A stretch of 64,000 nucleotides of DNA from Hymenobacter jejuensis (GTDB lineage: Bacteria > Bacteroidota > Bacteroidia > Cytophagales > Hymenobacteraceae), in contig NZ_CP040896.1 of assembly GCF_006337165.1 (NCBI RefSeq), forward strand, positions 4,092,001-4,156,000, given 5' to 3'. The notes beneath the pieces were generated by a model. The model did no database searches, was not told the origin of the DNA, and saw only the letters and a program-made list of their open reading frames with translations. This document shows, piece by piece, positions 8,614-17,825 of the stretch. Made by a program: the position numbers and the translations under genes. The number at the start of each line of letters is the position of its first letter. The first letter of the stretch is position 1.

Positions 8614-11600
8614 TTAGTTTTTTCGCAAAATCTCTACGAGCTCCCGGGCCTTCTCCCGCGCCTGGGGGCGCGGCAACTTGTCGAGCAACAGGGTGCGAAT
8701 TTTGCTTTCCATGTCGCTGCGCACCTCGCCCTTCTCCCGCCAGCCCACGATCTCCAGCTCGCCGCTCACCAGCTCGAAGAGCTGCACGGTGGCTGCGGCG
8801 GCTTCCCCGGCAAAGATCGTCTTCATGGAGTTGAAGATGGCAATCTGCCCGTCCGTGAGAAATCCTTCGGCGTGGCCTTCCCGGTTTTCGTGTCGCACGT
8901 CCTCGGCCAACGCGCCGAAGGCCAGCAGCAGCTGGGTTTGGTCCAGGCGCTGGGCTTCGTACGCCTGCAGCAGCTCTTCCAGGCGCTGGGCCAGGGGCTT
9001 GTAGAAATCGGGGTTGCGGTCCAGGCCCAGCCGGATGACGTGCTTGAGCTGGTTGCGCATGGTGAGCATCTTGGTGCCGGGCGAGGCGTTGAGGAGCTCC
9101 TGCCGAAACTGCTCGCGGTCGATGATGCTCACCGGCGCGGCCAGCAGGTTCTGCACGCCCTGGGAGGTGAGGTGCTCGTTGAGCAGTTGCCGCAGCATCT
9201 GGCTCTCGTCGGGGCTGATGCGCAGCTCGTCGTCGTCGGGGTAGGCGTTGCGGGCGCGCACCTTGATTTCGTTGAACAGCTTGAAATCCGCCTGGTACTG
9301 CAGGGCCGCCTGATTCGGCAGCACGAGGTTCACGGATTTGTTGAAGGCCTTCAGCAGGGCCTTGAACTCGTCGCGGCGGTGCAGCGGCTCGATGAACTGG
9401 ACGCACTCGTCGATGAAGCTCGCGCGGCGGTCGTGGCGGTCGGCTTTGAGGGGCTTGCAAAAGGCCAGCACTTTGGCGTGGTTCAGCTCGAGCTGGGGAA
9501 TTTCCTCGCTGAGGTTTTTGAGGAGGTCGTCGGGGCGCACGTCGCCGCTGAAGATCTCCAGGGCCTGCAGCAGGTGCTGGGTGATGCCGTTGTAGTCCAC
9601 GATGTAGCCCGCCGCTTTGCTCTTGTAGGTGCGGTTGACGCGGGCAATGGCCTGCAGCAGGTTGTGCTCTTTCAGGGGCTTGTCGAGGTAGAGGCAGCCG
9701 GCAATGGGCGCGTCGTAGCCCGTCAGCAGCATGTCCGACACAATCAGGATGGCCGTGTTGTCGTGCTTCTTGCGGGTGCCCGACTGGTCGAGCAGGGATT
9801 CGTCGCCGAAGGGCAGCTTGAAATCCTCCGTGACGGCCTTAATCTCTTCGGGGGGCGTCACCAGCAGCGGCCGCGGGTCGTGTGGGTTGTCCCGGTTCCA
9901 GGCGACCCGCTCGAAATGGTCGGCGGCAATGGGGTCCGACTTGGGCGAACCCAAGCTGACCACCACTTTGGTGGTGAAGTGGTGAAAGCCCGACTCTTTC
10001 AGGGCCAACATAGTTTGCTGGTAATCGAGGGCGGCCTGCCGGCCCGCGCACACCAGCAGGGCTTTGTGCCCGTCGGGGAAGATCTTGTCGCGGTAATGCT
10101 CGAGCAAGTGCCGGCTGATGTCGCGAAGGCGGCCGGCTGAGCGTTGGTATTGGTGCAGGGCCGCTTCCTTGAGCTGGGCTTGCTTCTCTTCCGACTCGTG
10201 GCCAAACCGGGTTTCGAATTCGGCGTCCAGCTCGGCTTTCTTGACGTCGAGGCGGGCAATGCCGGCGTCGTAGAGCAGGGGCACGGTGGCGCCGTCGGCC
10301 ACCGATTCGACCAGGGTGTACACGTCCAGGTACTGGTCGCCGTAAAACTCGGCCAGCGTCGATTTGTCTTCCTTGGAAATGGGCGTGCCGGTGAAGGCCA
10401 CGAACTTGGCGTTCGGCAGCACCGTGCGCATGAAGGCGGCCAGGAAGCCGTAGTGGCTGCGGTGGGCCTCGTCGACGAGCACGTAGAGGTTGGGCTTGGC
10501 GCTGAGCACTGCGAGCGGGACTTCTTCGCGGCGCTGCTCCTCCCACTTGCCGTCGCGCAGGGCCTTGGTGATGGTAATGAGCAGGTTATCCTGCAGGCGC
10601 CTCTCCACCCGCTGGGGTTCCGTTTCCGGGGCGGCGAGCTCGTCTTCGGCGGGCGGGGCGTCCGCAGCGGGAGCATCCGGGTCGTAGGGTTGCTGAAACT
10701 TTTGGAGCGTGGTGGTGAGGATGCCGCCGTAGTCGTTGCGCAGCAGCCGGTCGAGGTGGCGCACCGAGCGGGCCTGCTGCACCCCTTTGAAGCCCACGTT
10801 CTGGAAGGTGGTCGTGATCTGCTGGTCCAGGTCCTGGCGGTCGGTGAGGAGGAGCACCGTGGGGTTGTCGAAGCCGTACTCGGGGGCCTGGAGCTTGCGC
10901 GTCAGGTAGGCCATGGTGAGCGACTTGCCGCTGCCCTGCGTATGCCACACCACGCCGCCCTGCTGGTGCGCTTGCAGCTTGGCGATGGTGTTGTTCACGG
11001 CGCGCACCTGCTGGTAGCGCGGCAGCTTTTTAAGGATGCGCCCTTCGTCGAGCTCGAACAGTACGAAGTGGCGCACCAGGTCGAGCAGGCGTTCGGGCCG
11101 GAACAGGTTATACAGCAGCTGGTCCTGGGCCGTGGGCGGCCGGCCGTCGAGCAGGGCCACCAGCTCGGGCTCGTCGTCGGCGCGGTAGTGGGAGTAGAAG
11201 GCCTGCGGGGCGCCGAGGGCCCCGTAGCGCCCGCCCACGCCCCAGATGCCGGCGCAGATTTGGTTGTACACGAACAGCCGCGGGGAGTTCTTCTGGTAAA
11301 AGGCCAAGTCGCTGTAGGCGCTGTTCCAGGCGTTGGCGGCCCCGCTGGCCTTGCACTCGATAACGGCTAAGGGCAAGCCATTGACATACAGGACGATATC
11401 CGGAATGGAATGGCCGGCCTTGCCGTGAAACGTAACCTGGTTGACGGCCAGGAACTCGTTGCTCGCCGGGTTCTGGTAGTCCAGGAAGCGCACGGGCACG
11501 AAAGCTTCTTCGCCGCTGGGCAGTGCCTGCTTTAGCGTGAGCGTGTCGCCGCGCAGCAGCTCCCACACGCGCTGGTTGTCTTCCAGTAGCGAGGCGGTAT

Positions 11601-11820
11601 GCTCCGTAGTGAGCACATCGTAAGCCTTTTGCTGGTTGGTGTCACTGAGCTCAGGATTGAGCCGAGTAAGGGCGTCACGCAAGCGCTGGGGCAGCACGGC
11701 CTGGGTGAGGTAGGGCCGCTCGTCGGCCAGCGCCGTACCCGGGAGGTACTGGTAGCCCAGCCGCTGGAGCAGCGCCAGGGCGGGCTGTTCCGAGGTCAGA
11801 AACTCCGGGCCTTGGCTCAT
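8614..11820 (-). CDS. hsdR: Type I restriction endonuclease subunit R
   Basis: 1068 aa. The N-terminal nuclease domain has the PD-(D/E)xK pattern: Asp141 in IPDIVLYVNG and Glu155-x-Lys157 in VIECKASG. The translocase core has Walker A TQGSGKS (294-300), DRQDLDQQ (about 327-334), the DEAH box (450-453) and motif III AFTGTP (about 474-479). The C-terminal helical domain should dock on the M2S core. The start ATG overlaps the hsdS stop by 4 nt, showing translational coupling. The enzyme cuts DNA away from an unmethylated recognition site after ATP-driven translocation. Length and motifs look intact. Confidence 0.95.
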   Translation of the reverse strand: MSQGPEFLTSEQPALALLQRLGYQYLPGTALADERPYLTQAVLPQRLRDALTRLNPELSDTNQQKAYDVLTTEHTASLLEDNQRVWELLRGDTLTLKQALPSGEEAFVPVRFLDYQNPASNEFLAVNQVTFHGKAGHSIPDIVLYVNGLPLAVIECKASGAANAWNSAYSDLAFYQKNSPRLFVYNQICAGIWGVGGRYGALGAPQAFYSHYRADDEPELVALLDGRPPTAQDQLLYNLFRPERLLDLVRHFVLFELDEGRILKKLPRYQQVRAVNNTIAKLQAHQQGGVVWHTQGSGKSLTMAYLTRKLQAPEYGFDNPTVLLLTDRQDLDQQITTTFQNVGFKGVQQARSVRHLDRLLRNDYGGILTTTLQKFQQPYDPDAPAADAPPAEDELAAPETEPQRVERRLQDNLLITITKALRDGKWEEQRREEVPLAVLSAKPNLYVLVDEAHRSHYGFLAAFMRTVLPNAKFVAFTGTPISKEDKSTLAEFYGDQYLDVYTLVESVADGATVPLLYDAGIARLDVKKAELDAEFETRFGHESEEKQAQLKEAALHQYQRSAGRLRDISRHLLEHYRDKIFPDGHKALLVCAGRQAALDYQQTMLALKESGFHHFTTKVVVSLGSPKSDPIAADHFERVAWNRDNPHDPRPLLVTPPEEIKAVTEDFKLPFGDESLLDQSGTRKKHDNTAILIVSDMLLTGYDAPIAGCLYLDKPLKEHNLLQAIARVNRTYKSKAAGYIVDYNGITQHLLQALEIFSGDVRPDDLLKNLSEEIPQLELNHAKVLAFCKPLKADRHDRRASFIDECVQFIEPLHRRDEFKALLKAFNKSVNLVLPNQAALQYQADFKLFNEIKVRARNAYPDDDELRISPDESQMLRQLLNEHLTSQGVQNLLAAPVSIIDREQFRQELLNASPGTKMLTMRNQLKHVIRLGLDRNPDFYKPLAQRLEELLQAYEAQRLDQTQLLLAFGALAEDVRHENREGHAEGFLTDGQIAIFNSMKTIFAGEAAAATVQLFELVSGELEIVGWREKGEVRSDMESKIRTLLLDKLPRPQAREKARELVEILRKN

Positions 11821-13067
11821 GCCAGCACGACTTCTTCCGCGGGCACTTTCACCCGGCGCTGGCCTGTGAGCAACTGTTGCATTAGCCCACGCTTGAGTTC
11901 CTGATATTGGGCCTTTTTGTCAGTGAGAACTTGCAGCTTGTCATCGAGAGTGGTAAGAATCTCAGCTATCTGACGTTGTTCAGGCACAGGAGGAATGGCT
12001 ACCTGCAGTTTTTCCATACCACCTTTCGTGACGTGCAACATAGCAGAACCGTGAGACTGGCTTTTCATCCGTGCGGTTACATTATCTAGGAGATAATAGT
12101 GATAGTTCTGATCAAGCCGTTCAGCATTTACTTCGATTTTCCAAATATGGTAGTGGAAAATTGCCTTATCGCCGCGCCACCACACAGGCCCAAAAGTAGC
12201 TGACCACATATACAGCAAATCACCATTGTGGCAATATTGATGTGCGGGCAATTTCAGGTTTGAATAATAATAATCTTTTCCAGAACCCGTCAGGTTTTGT
12301 AACCTGATCACTGGTGTGCCTTCCGCTTCCCACTCGGTCAGCTTGTATGCTCTGCCATTGTAAAATGTTGCGACATCAGCCTGCTTGACTACCTCCCAGC
12401 TTTCGGGTATTTCCCCCAGCTGTGAGTCTTTGAACGCGGTATGGCCAATGCCTTTCGTCAGCAGGCGCTGCATCAGGCCCTTTTTCAGCTCCTGGGTTTG
12501 CGCGAGCTGTTCGTCAATCACGGCCATCTTCTCGTCCACCGTGGACAGGATTTCGGCGATTTTCTGCTGCTCGGGAAGTGGAGGAAACGGTACGTCAATA
12601 TTCTCGAAAGCCTTTTTGGAAATTTCCAGAAACGTACTGCCACTTGACAACCGCCGAATTATTTCCTTGCTGTTATTAATCAGGTAATATAGAAAATGTA
12701 TGTTCCAATTTTCGTTAGGAACAATGCTTTTGAACCCCTGGTTTGTGGTGATCGGAATTAGATTAATAGCGCAATCTCCAAGCGTTGCGCGCGTACAAAT
12801 AACCAGCGAACCAACAGGCAATAATGAGGCAGAGGAATTTATTAAGCCTGCTTCACTAATTCGTTTTTGGGTTTTATTGATGTAGACTTTGCCCTTGAGC
12901 GCGGTTATATCTGTAGGCGTACACCATGCAATCTCTCCATTCCAATACTCAGTCACTTTCGTGTCAGGTGTTGCTCCACTAAAGATCTTACCTGCCTCGC
13001 CCAACTTTGCTACTTTCCAGTCGGCCGGAATTTCCCCGATAACGGTTTGCTTCATTCCGGTTTTCAT
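11817..13067 (-). CDS. hsdS: Type I restriction-modification specificity subunit
   Basis: 416 aa, with the two-TRD architecture: TRD1 (about 15-165), a central conserved coil (QQKIAEILSTVDEKMAVIDE, then ELKKGLMQRLL), TRD2 (about 215-355) and a second matching coil (RQIAEILTTLDDKLQVLTDK, then ELKRGLMQQLL). Each TRD reads half of a bipartite DNA target and the coils set the spacer. The DNA encoding both TRDs is markedly AT-rich while the coils are GC-rich like the neighbours, which fits TRD exchange by recombination. It overlaps hsdM (13064) and hsdR (11820) by 4 nt each. The recognition sequence cannot be predicted by eye. Confidence 0.93.
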   Translation of the reverse strand: MKTGMKQTVIGEIPADWKVAKLGEAGKIFSGATPDTKVTEYWNGEIAWCTPTDITALKGKVYINKTQKRISEAGLINSSASLLPVGSLVICTRATLGDCAINLIPITTNQGFKSIVPNENWNIHFLYYLINNSKEIIRRLSSGSTFLEISKKAFENIDVPFPPLPEQQKIAEILSTVDEKMAVIDEQLAQTQELKKGLMQRLLTKGIGHTAFKDSQLGEIPESWEVVKQADVATFYNGRAYKLTEWEAEGTPVIRLQNLTGSGKDYYYSNLKLPAHQYCHNGDLLYMWSATFGPVWWRGDKAIFHYHIWKIEVNAERLDQNYHYYLLDNVTARMKSQSHGSAMLHVTKGGMEKLQVAIPPVPEQRQIAEILTTLDDKLQVLTDKKAQYQELKRGLMQQLLTGQRRVKVPAEEVVLA

Positions 13068-14683
13068 ATCCCAATCTCCTCCAGCAAGCGTTCGAGTTTG
13101 GCGTCGATCTCAGCCTCTTTGGCTTCCAGCTCGCGCAGAGCCGCGTGCACAGTCGGCAAATCAATGGCAGCGGCGGCTTCGCTGCGGTCGATGTAGCGGG
13201 AGATGTTCAGGTTGTAGTCGTTGGCTTTGATCTCGGTCAGCTCCACCACCCGCATAAACTTCTCCTCATCCTGGGCCGCCGCGTAGGCCGCCAGAATGCG
13301 CTCCACGTGGCGGTCTTCCAGCTCGTTCTGATTTTTGCCTTCCTTGAACTCTTGGCTGGCATCGAGCATGAGCACCTTTTTCTTCAGGGCTTCGGCCTTT
13401 GTTTTGGAAAGCACCCAAATGGCGGCCGGAATGCCGGTGTTGTAAAACAGCGCCGAGGGCAGCCCTACGATGCCTTCCACCAAGTCGGCGTCGAGCAGCT
13501 TCTGGCGGATCGAGCCTTCGGCCCCGCCGCGGAACAGCGTGCCGTGGGGCAGCACCACGCCCATGCGGCCATCCTGCTTGAGCACGGCCAGCATGTGCTG
13601 CAAAAAGGCCAGGTCGGCGTAGCCCCGGGGCGGAATGCCGTAGTGCAGGCGCCCAAACTTGTCGACGACGGCACTGGCGTAGTTCGGAGCAATTTCCTTT
13701 TCCTTGCCCTTCTTGTCGAGCTTCTTTTCCTGGTGGATTTCGGCGGGCGTCCACCAACGGTCCTGCGAAAAGGGCGGGTTGGCGATCACGCGGTCAAAGA
13801 GCATGAGCTCGGTGTCGGAGTTCTTGTGCTGGGGGCTAACCAGCGTGTCACCCTTGCGCAGGTCGGCGCTGTTGAAGTTGTGCAGCAGCATGTTGAGCTT
13901 AGCGATGGCCCAGGTGCCCAGGTTCTTCTCCTGCCCGTAGAGCGAGACGTTGATGTTGTTACCGACTTTGCCGCCCGGCTGCTGGGCAATGTAGCGGGCC
14001 GCCTCAATGAGCATGCCGCCCGAGCCGCACGTCGGATCGTACACGCGGTTTTTGGGCTCGGGCTTGATCAGGCCTACGATGAGCTTCACCACGCCGCGGG
14101 GCGTGTAGAACTCGCTGCCTTTCTTGCCGGCGTCGTCGGCAAATTGCTTAATGAGGTATTCGTAGGCGTCGCCGAGCAGGTCGGGGGTGTAGAGGTCGGC
14201 GTTGCGCAGGGAGTGCTGGTTGAAGTGGCGCAGCAGGCGTTGCAAGGTGGCGTCGGAGAGCTTCTCCTTGTCGCCGAACTTGGTGGCCGTCATCACGCCT
14301 TCCAGCTGGGTGTTTTCGCGCTCGATGGCCGCGAAGGCCTTGTCGAGCACCACGCCGATGTTTTCGGTGGCTTTCTTCACCTCCGCCCAGCGGGCTTCGG
14401 CGGGCATTTTGAAGTGGGGCTCTTCTTCGGCCTCCTCGCGGCTCACGCCGTCGCGGGCCATGGTGGCTTCCACGGCTTCCTCGAACACATCGTTGGCACG
14501 CTTCAGGAAGAGCAGGCCGAAGATGTAGTTTTTGAAGTCGGAGCTGTCGATGCTGCCGCGCAGGATGTTGGCCGAATCCCAGAGCCAGGATTCGAGGGTT
14601 TGCAGGTCGAGTTGAGGCATACTAGGTTGAGCCTGAGCGGGTTGGGTTGGGCGCTCAGCGGAAAATAAATCGAGTTGGGGCAT
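13064..14683 (-). CDS. hsdM: Type I restriction-modification DNA N6-adenine methyltransferase subunit
   Basis: 539 aa from ATG 14683. The N-terminal HsdM helical domain (SWLWDSANILRGSIDSSDFK) is followed by EFYTPR, motif I DPTCGSGG (AdoMet binding) and motif IV NPPF, the gamma-type adenine methyltransferase order. A TACATTTG promoter box at 14720-14727 overlaps the longest possible start (TTG 14722) and lies 3 nt from ATG 14716, so ATG 14683 fits best. With that start the protein begins MPQLDLFSAE, and QLDLF matches the beta-clamp-binding pentapeptide. The hexapeptide MPQLDL is repeated 21 residues later, just before the conserved domain. First gene of the M-S-R-peptidase operon. Confidence 0.94.
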   Translation of the reverse strand: MPQLDLFSAERPTQPAQAQPSMPQLDLQTLESWLWDSANILRGSIDSSDFKNYIFGLLFLKRANDVFEEAVEATMARDGVSREEAEEEPHFKMPAEARWAEVKKATENIGVVLDKAFAAIERENTQLEGVMTATKFGDKEKLSDATLQRLLRHFNQHSLRNADLYTPDLLGDAYEYLIKQFADDAGKKGSEFYTPRGVVKLIVGLIKPEPKNRVYDPTCGSGGMLIEAARYIAQQPGGKVGNNINVSLYGQEKNLGTWAIAKLNMLLHNFNSADLRKGDTLVSPQHKNSDTELMLFDRVIANPPFSQDRWWTPAEIHQEKKLDKKGKEKEIAPNYASAVVDKFGRLHYGIPPRGYADLAFLQHMLAVLKQDGRMGVVLPHGTLFRGGAEGSIRQKLLDADLVEGIVGLPSALFYNTGIPAAIWVLSKTKAEALKKKVLMLDASQEFKEGKNQNELEDRHVERILAAYAAAQDEEKFMRVVELTEIKANDYNLNISRYIDRSEAAAAIDLPTVHAALRELEAKEAEIDAKLERLLEEIGI

Positions 14684-14719
14684 ACGGTTACTGTCAGCAT
14701 CGGCCGAAAGGGACATACT

Positions 14720-14727
14720 CAAATGTA
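14720..14727 (-). promoter_or_regulatory. Promoter -7 box of the R-M operon
   Basis: On the minus strand TACATTTG is an exact TAnnTTTG Bacteroidota -7 element. No clear TTG is seen 19-21 nt upstream. Transcription would begin near 14713, about 30 nt before ATG 14683. Confidence 0.55.
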
Positions 14728-14927
14728 ACGGGCTGGGGGCTGCGGTGAAAGGCGAACCAGTGAATTGTCGTTCTAAAAAGGCTACCTATTTGGTTGTCAG
14801 TGCTAAAGCCTGCCTCACCGGCTTGCCGGTTTAGTAAGCACCCAAGTGGGGTCATTCAAAAATGCCGGGCAGCCCTGTGGTAAAGGGTAACCAAGGTCTC
14901 GACGGGGTAACCCGGGTAAGCACTACC

Positions 14928-16211
14928 TCAAGCTACCCGTGGTCGGTCTTCGGAAGAAAGGTTATTCGAGTAAGGGGTACTCGTTTTCGTACCCCGCCTA
15001 TGTATTGACATCAAGGGGGCATCGAAGGGGCGAACCATCGCCGGAAGTAGCAAATCCAAAATGTGCTCTTGGCGGTTTGCCTGTTCTCTGCCTGGTTGCC
15101 CTTGGTACGCTTGCGCATACCGTGTCAGTAAGGTTGCCCACGACCGATGCGTTGGCTGCGGGTGCCTTTGCATGAACTCCTGAATAAAAGCAGCTGCATT
15201 GGGTGAACCCGTGCCGATGTACTCGCCGATCAAGAATTTTACCGTGATGCAGGCATTGCTCCGCAAACCGGTCTCAACGGCGGTAGGCTTCTTGGGTAGT
15301 ACTAACTCCCGGGCCGATAAGAAGCTGGTGTCCAGCAGAGTAAGCGTATTCCTGTACTTCGGGTTTCGGTTTTTCTTATCGTAGTAAAAACTCGGTAAAT
15401 CATTGAAGGTCAGCGCCCGGCCGACCGCTTTGATGAAAATAGCCGCCAAGTATTCCGGGCTTTGCAGATCGATTAGGCAGAGTTTGAGCTTGCTTAGGTA
15501 TGAACTACACATTCTCACCTCGATTCGCTCTACCGGCAAGTCAGGGTCAAGGCCATTCAGAGCATGAAACCGGCGGATATACGTTTTTTGACGCTCCTCA
15601 GCTTCTTTTGATTTGCTGTACACTGCAACCTGTTTGCCGTGGGCATTGCCGGTGTACTTTCCAAATACGTGTTGATCCCCGCTGTGAAAGGTGTACGATA
15701 GGTTTCCTAATACGGGCGAGTACCGCTGCTCCTCGTTGTACTTACTCAAGGTTGAATGAGCAACAACGCGGGCGAGCTCGGGCAAGATACTTTTATTGCG
15801 ATCTAAGGCGATATCTAATTTGGAGATCGATACTGCCTGTACGCAGAGTGCCTCTTGCAAGCGCTGGTAGTAATAAGGCCATCCGGGCCCAGAATAGAAT
15901 ACTTCATTCCGGAAAGTGAAATTCAGTTTGCCCTGCAAAGTTCTATACCGAGCATCGGTACGCAACGTCCCGATGTGAACCTCGTTTTCCCATACTTCAA
16001 ACTTGTTCTGGTAGCAGGCTTCCTTGGTGAAACTTGCACGTTGGAGGTAGAGCTCGGGCGTGATTCGATAGCCATTTCCTTCCCAGACGAACTGAGCGTG
16101 AATGCTTGCCCGGGTCGCCAGGCCTCTGGTACTGCTCATGGTTAAGGACAGAGCATCGATGACGAGAACATGGGCGTCCGGGCCCACCGATACGGGTGTG
16201 CTGGTAAGCAT
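14928..16211 (-). CDS. Rep_trans-like plasmid/phage replication initiator
   Basis: About 427 aa from ATG 16211; the frame opens further upstream (GTG 16328) but that part is hydrophobic and unlike the family. Recognisable segments are VSISKLDIALD (the strand with acidic residues of the rolling-circle Rep_trans/RstA type), a GKYTGNAHGKQVAVYSKSKE segment with the tyrosine-lysine block, and VERIEVRM, the strand that closes the fold. These proteins nick an origin and start rolling-circle replication of small plasmids or phages. Here it lies between the R-M operon and an excisionase-like gene, which suggests an integrated replicon. The tail after about residue 380 is Pro/Arg-rich. Catalytic assignment is provisional. 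Confidence 0.6.
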   Translation of the reverse strand: MLTSTPVSVGPDAHVLVIDALSLTMSSTRGLATRASIHAQFVWEGNGYRITPELYLQRASFTKEACYQNKFEVWENEVHIGTLRTDARYRTLQGKLNFTFRNEVFYSGPGWPYYYQRLQEALCVQAVSISKLDIALDRNKSILPELARVVAHSTLSKYNEEQRYSPVLGNLSYTFHSGDQHVFGKYTGNAHGKQVAVYSKSKEAEERQKTYIRRFHALNGLDPDLPVERIEVRMCSSYLSKLKLCLIDLQSPEYLAAIFIKAVGRALTFNDLPSFYYDKKNRNPKYRNTLTLLDTSFLSARELVLPKKPTAVETGLRSNACITVKFLIGEYIGTGSPNAAAFIQEFMQRHPQPTHRSWATLLTRYAQAYQGQPGREQANRQEHILDLLLPAMVRPFDAPLMSIHRRGTKTSTPYSNNLSSEDRPRVA

Positions 16212-16484
16212 AGCGACAGTTAAAAGTTGGAGAATGGCAAGGCCTTCAGCTCCTGCAAAAAGAGCGAAGTGACTTAGAAAAATGATAAAGCGGTAGTAGC
16301 CTGCCCGATTTACGACGGCGTAGTGCACTCCGCTGCTAAGTGCAAAACTTAGCTAGCGGGAGTTTCTGTTAAAAAGCACACACAGGCCCGGATTGATTTC
16401 ATAATACGCTCTATAAGAACGTTTTATAAAATTGCCTTCTATAGTAACTGATTGCCCAGTGTACATGGCTGTGCTTGCAATATC

Positions 16485-16835
16485 CTATTCAGCCTTAGGA
16501 TCCGGTATTTCTTTTAGAAGCCAAATAGCATGAATTTCATCGAGGCTATATTCTTTCCGGGGGTAAGTTCCACATTCGCTAACGCGCTCAACGGTTAATA
16601 TAAGCGACATTGGATCGTCAAGTTGATTGGCTTCCACGAAGCATTCCAGATCGGGCGAATCAAGCAAATCCACAAGGATATGATCCCGATTACATAACTT
16701 CCACCATTCGCCTTGTGGTACTATCGTAGCCTTGTAAGTTATTTCATTACAGAGGATTACGATTTTTGTGCGCTGGGGAAGTTGCTCTTCTTGCATAGTC
16801 ACAGTCAGGTTTCTGCTGATTTGGGGGATGGTCAT
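16485..16835 (-). CDS. Hypothetical protein
   Basis: 116 aa, acidic, soluble, no domain recognised. ATG 16835 gives MTIPQISRNLTVTMQEEQ; a second ATG 13 codons later is possible. Its coding DNA is AT-richer than the neighbouring R-M genes. It lies between the excisionase-like gene and the replication initiator, all on the minus strand but separated by gaps of about 0.2-0.3 kb, so separate transcription is likely. No function is suggested. Confidence 0.55.
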   Translation of the reverse strand: MTIPQISRNLTVTMQEEQLPQRTKIVILCNEITYKATIVPQGEWWKLCNRDHILVDLLDSPDLECFVEANQLDDPMSLILTVERVSECGTYPRKEYSLDEIHAIWLLKEIPDPKAE

Positions 16836-17062
16836 GGGGGGGCTTACAGCTCGGGCTCTAGGCTCAATGCCGGTGTGGTTTTTGTAAAAAATTGGACAAT
16901 AGGGAGCCCTTCACCTCAATTTTAAGAGGCTACGAAGCGGACTATTGAAAATTTTGAACAAAGTGGTTCCTGTACAAAGCACTTGTGGCTTTGTAAGCGA
17001 TTGATCGGAACTAGGGTATGAAGCCGGTTTTTAAGGGAAAAAGGGAGGTGTGGTAGGAGAGC

Positions 17063-17482
17063 CTACCGAGTGGCAAGTACTGCCGAGGAAGGTACACGCC
17101 ACAGGGGCTTATGTACTGTACCTTCATTATAGTTTTTAGCTGGAAGCCTTCCGGTTTGAATGAGTTTCAAGCACGTTTTTGTGCATACTCCCATAGCCGC
17201 CGCGGCTTGTTCTACGGTCAACATGCTGGTTGACTCTTGCGATTTGACGAGGTGCAATTCTCGGCTGGTGCTTTCTTTCAGTTGCCTTTCCCAGCGCTGG
17301 GCTTCCAGTACGCCAGTAGCAACAGCAGCTAAACGCTCAGCCGCTAGGGCAACCAACCGTGCTTCGCGCTCACCTGCGAAAAAACCATGCTTTTCGTAGT
17401 GAGTGAACAGATGGTTGTCCACATCCGCTGTGGACACGACGGTCAGGTGATAAAGAAGCTCGGAAAGAGGCGATGGTTTCAT
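17063..17482 (-). CDS. Excisionase-like helix-turn-helix protein
   Basis: 139 aa. The C-terminal 55 residues form a MerR/Xis-type winged helix-turn-helix: MLTVEQAAAAMGVCTKTCLK, then IQTGRLPAKNY and a closing strand with PLWRVPSSAV, typical of the helix_turn_helix_17 excisionase fold. The N-terminal half is helical with an Arg/Glu-rich stretch (GEREARLVALAAERLAAV) and probably oligomerises. Such genes sit beside Rep or integrase genes in Bacteroidota mobile elements and control excision or copy number. It is the gene closest to the tRNA-Glu on the island side. No integrase accompanies it in this window. Confidence 0.75.
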   Translation of the reverse strand: MKPSPLSELLYHLTVVSTADVDNHLFTHYEKHGFFAGEREARLVALAAERLAAVATGVLEAQRWERQLKESTSRELHLVKSQESTSMLTVEQAAAAMGVCTKTCLKLIQTGRLPAKNYNEGTVHKPLWRVPSSAVLATR

Positions 17483-17663
17483 CCGTTGTGCTTGGTGTGA
17501 CCAGTTTACGGGAAAAACGCCCCCCGCGTTACCGGCGGTGCAGAATTACTCGGGAGATCAGCTGTTCGGTTATCAGTTGATCATTCGGAATACAGGACGA
17601 CGAAAGCGTTTTAAGGAAATACAGATGGTTTTTTCGTGCCTGCTTCGCTGTGCACAAGCATGT

Positions 17664-17825
17664 TCATGGAGCTATCGAACCAAGCATTGGCAAGCCCCAG
17701 TACTGTGCGTCGGCGATCCACGTCTGTTTGCCAAAGTAAACGCCGTACTCGTCGGCGGCGCAGGTTGTGAGCACGGCGTAGGCTCTGGAATTTAAAGGAG
17801 CTATTGTTAATCTACCACACGCCAT
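17664..17825 (-). CDS. Possible short ORF, unassigned
   Basis: 53 codons from ATG 17825 to TGA at 17664, read on the minus strand. The peptide (DEYGVYFGKQTWIADAQYW in its middle) has a balanced composition, unlike the Arg/Pro-rich shadows nearby. It could be a small gene or the tail of a decayed one; there is no supporting homology or promoter. Confidence 0.25.
   Translation of the reverse strand: MACGRLTIAPLNSRAYAVLTTCAADEYGVYFGKQTWIADAQYWGLPMLGSIAP

Noticed and set aside
7919..9460. 513-aa frame that extends the YgjP-like gene into hsdR
   Set aside because: The added 280 residues are an Arg/Pro/Ala-rich alternate reading of hsdR; the family N-terminus starts at 8611.
8872..11370. Two plus-strand frames of over 400 aa antisense to hsdR
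   Set aside because: They mirror intact hsdR, are rich in Val-Gly-Leu repeats typical of reverse reading, and have no motif.
13145..14668. 507-aa frame antisense to hsdM
   Set aside because: Shadow of hsdM; same composition artefact.
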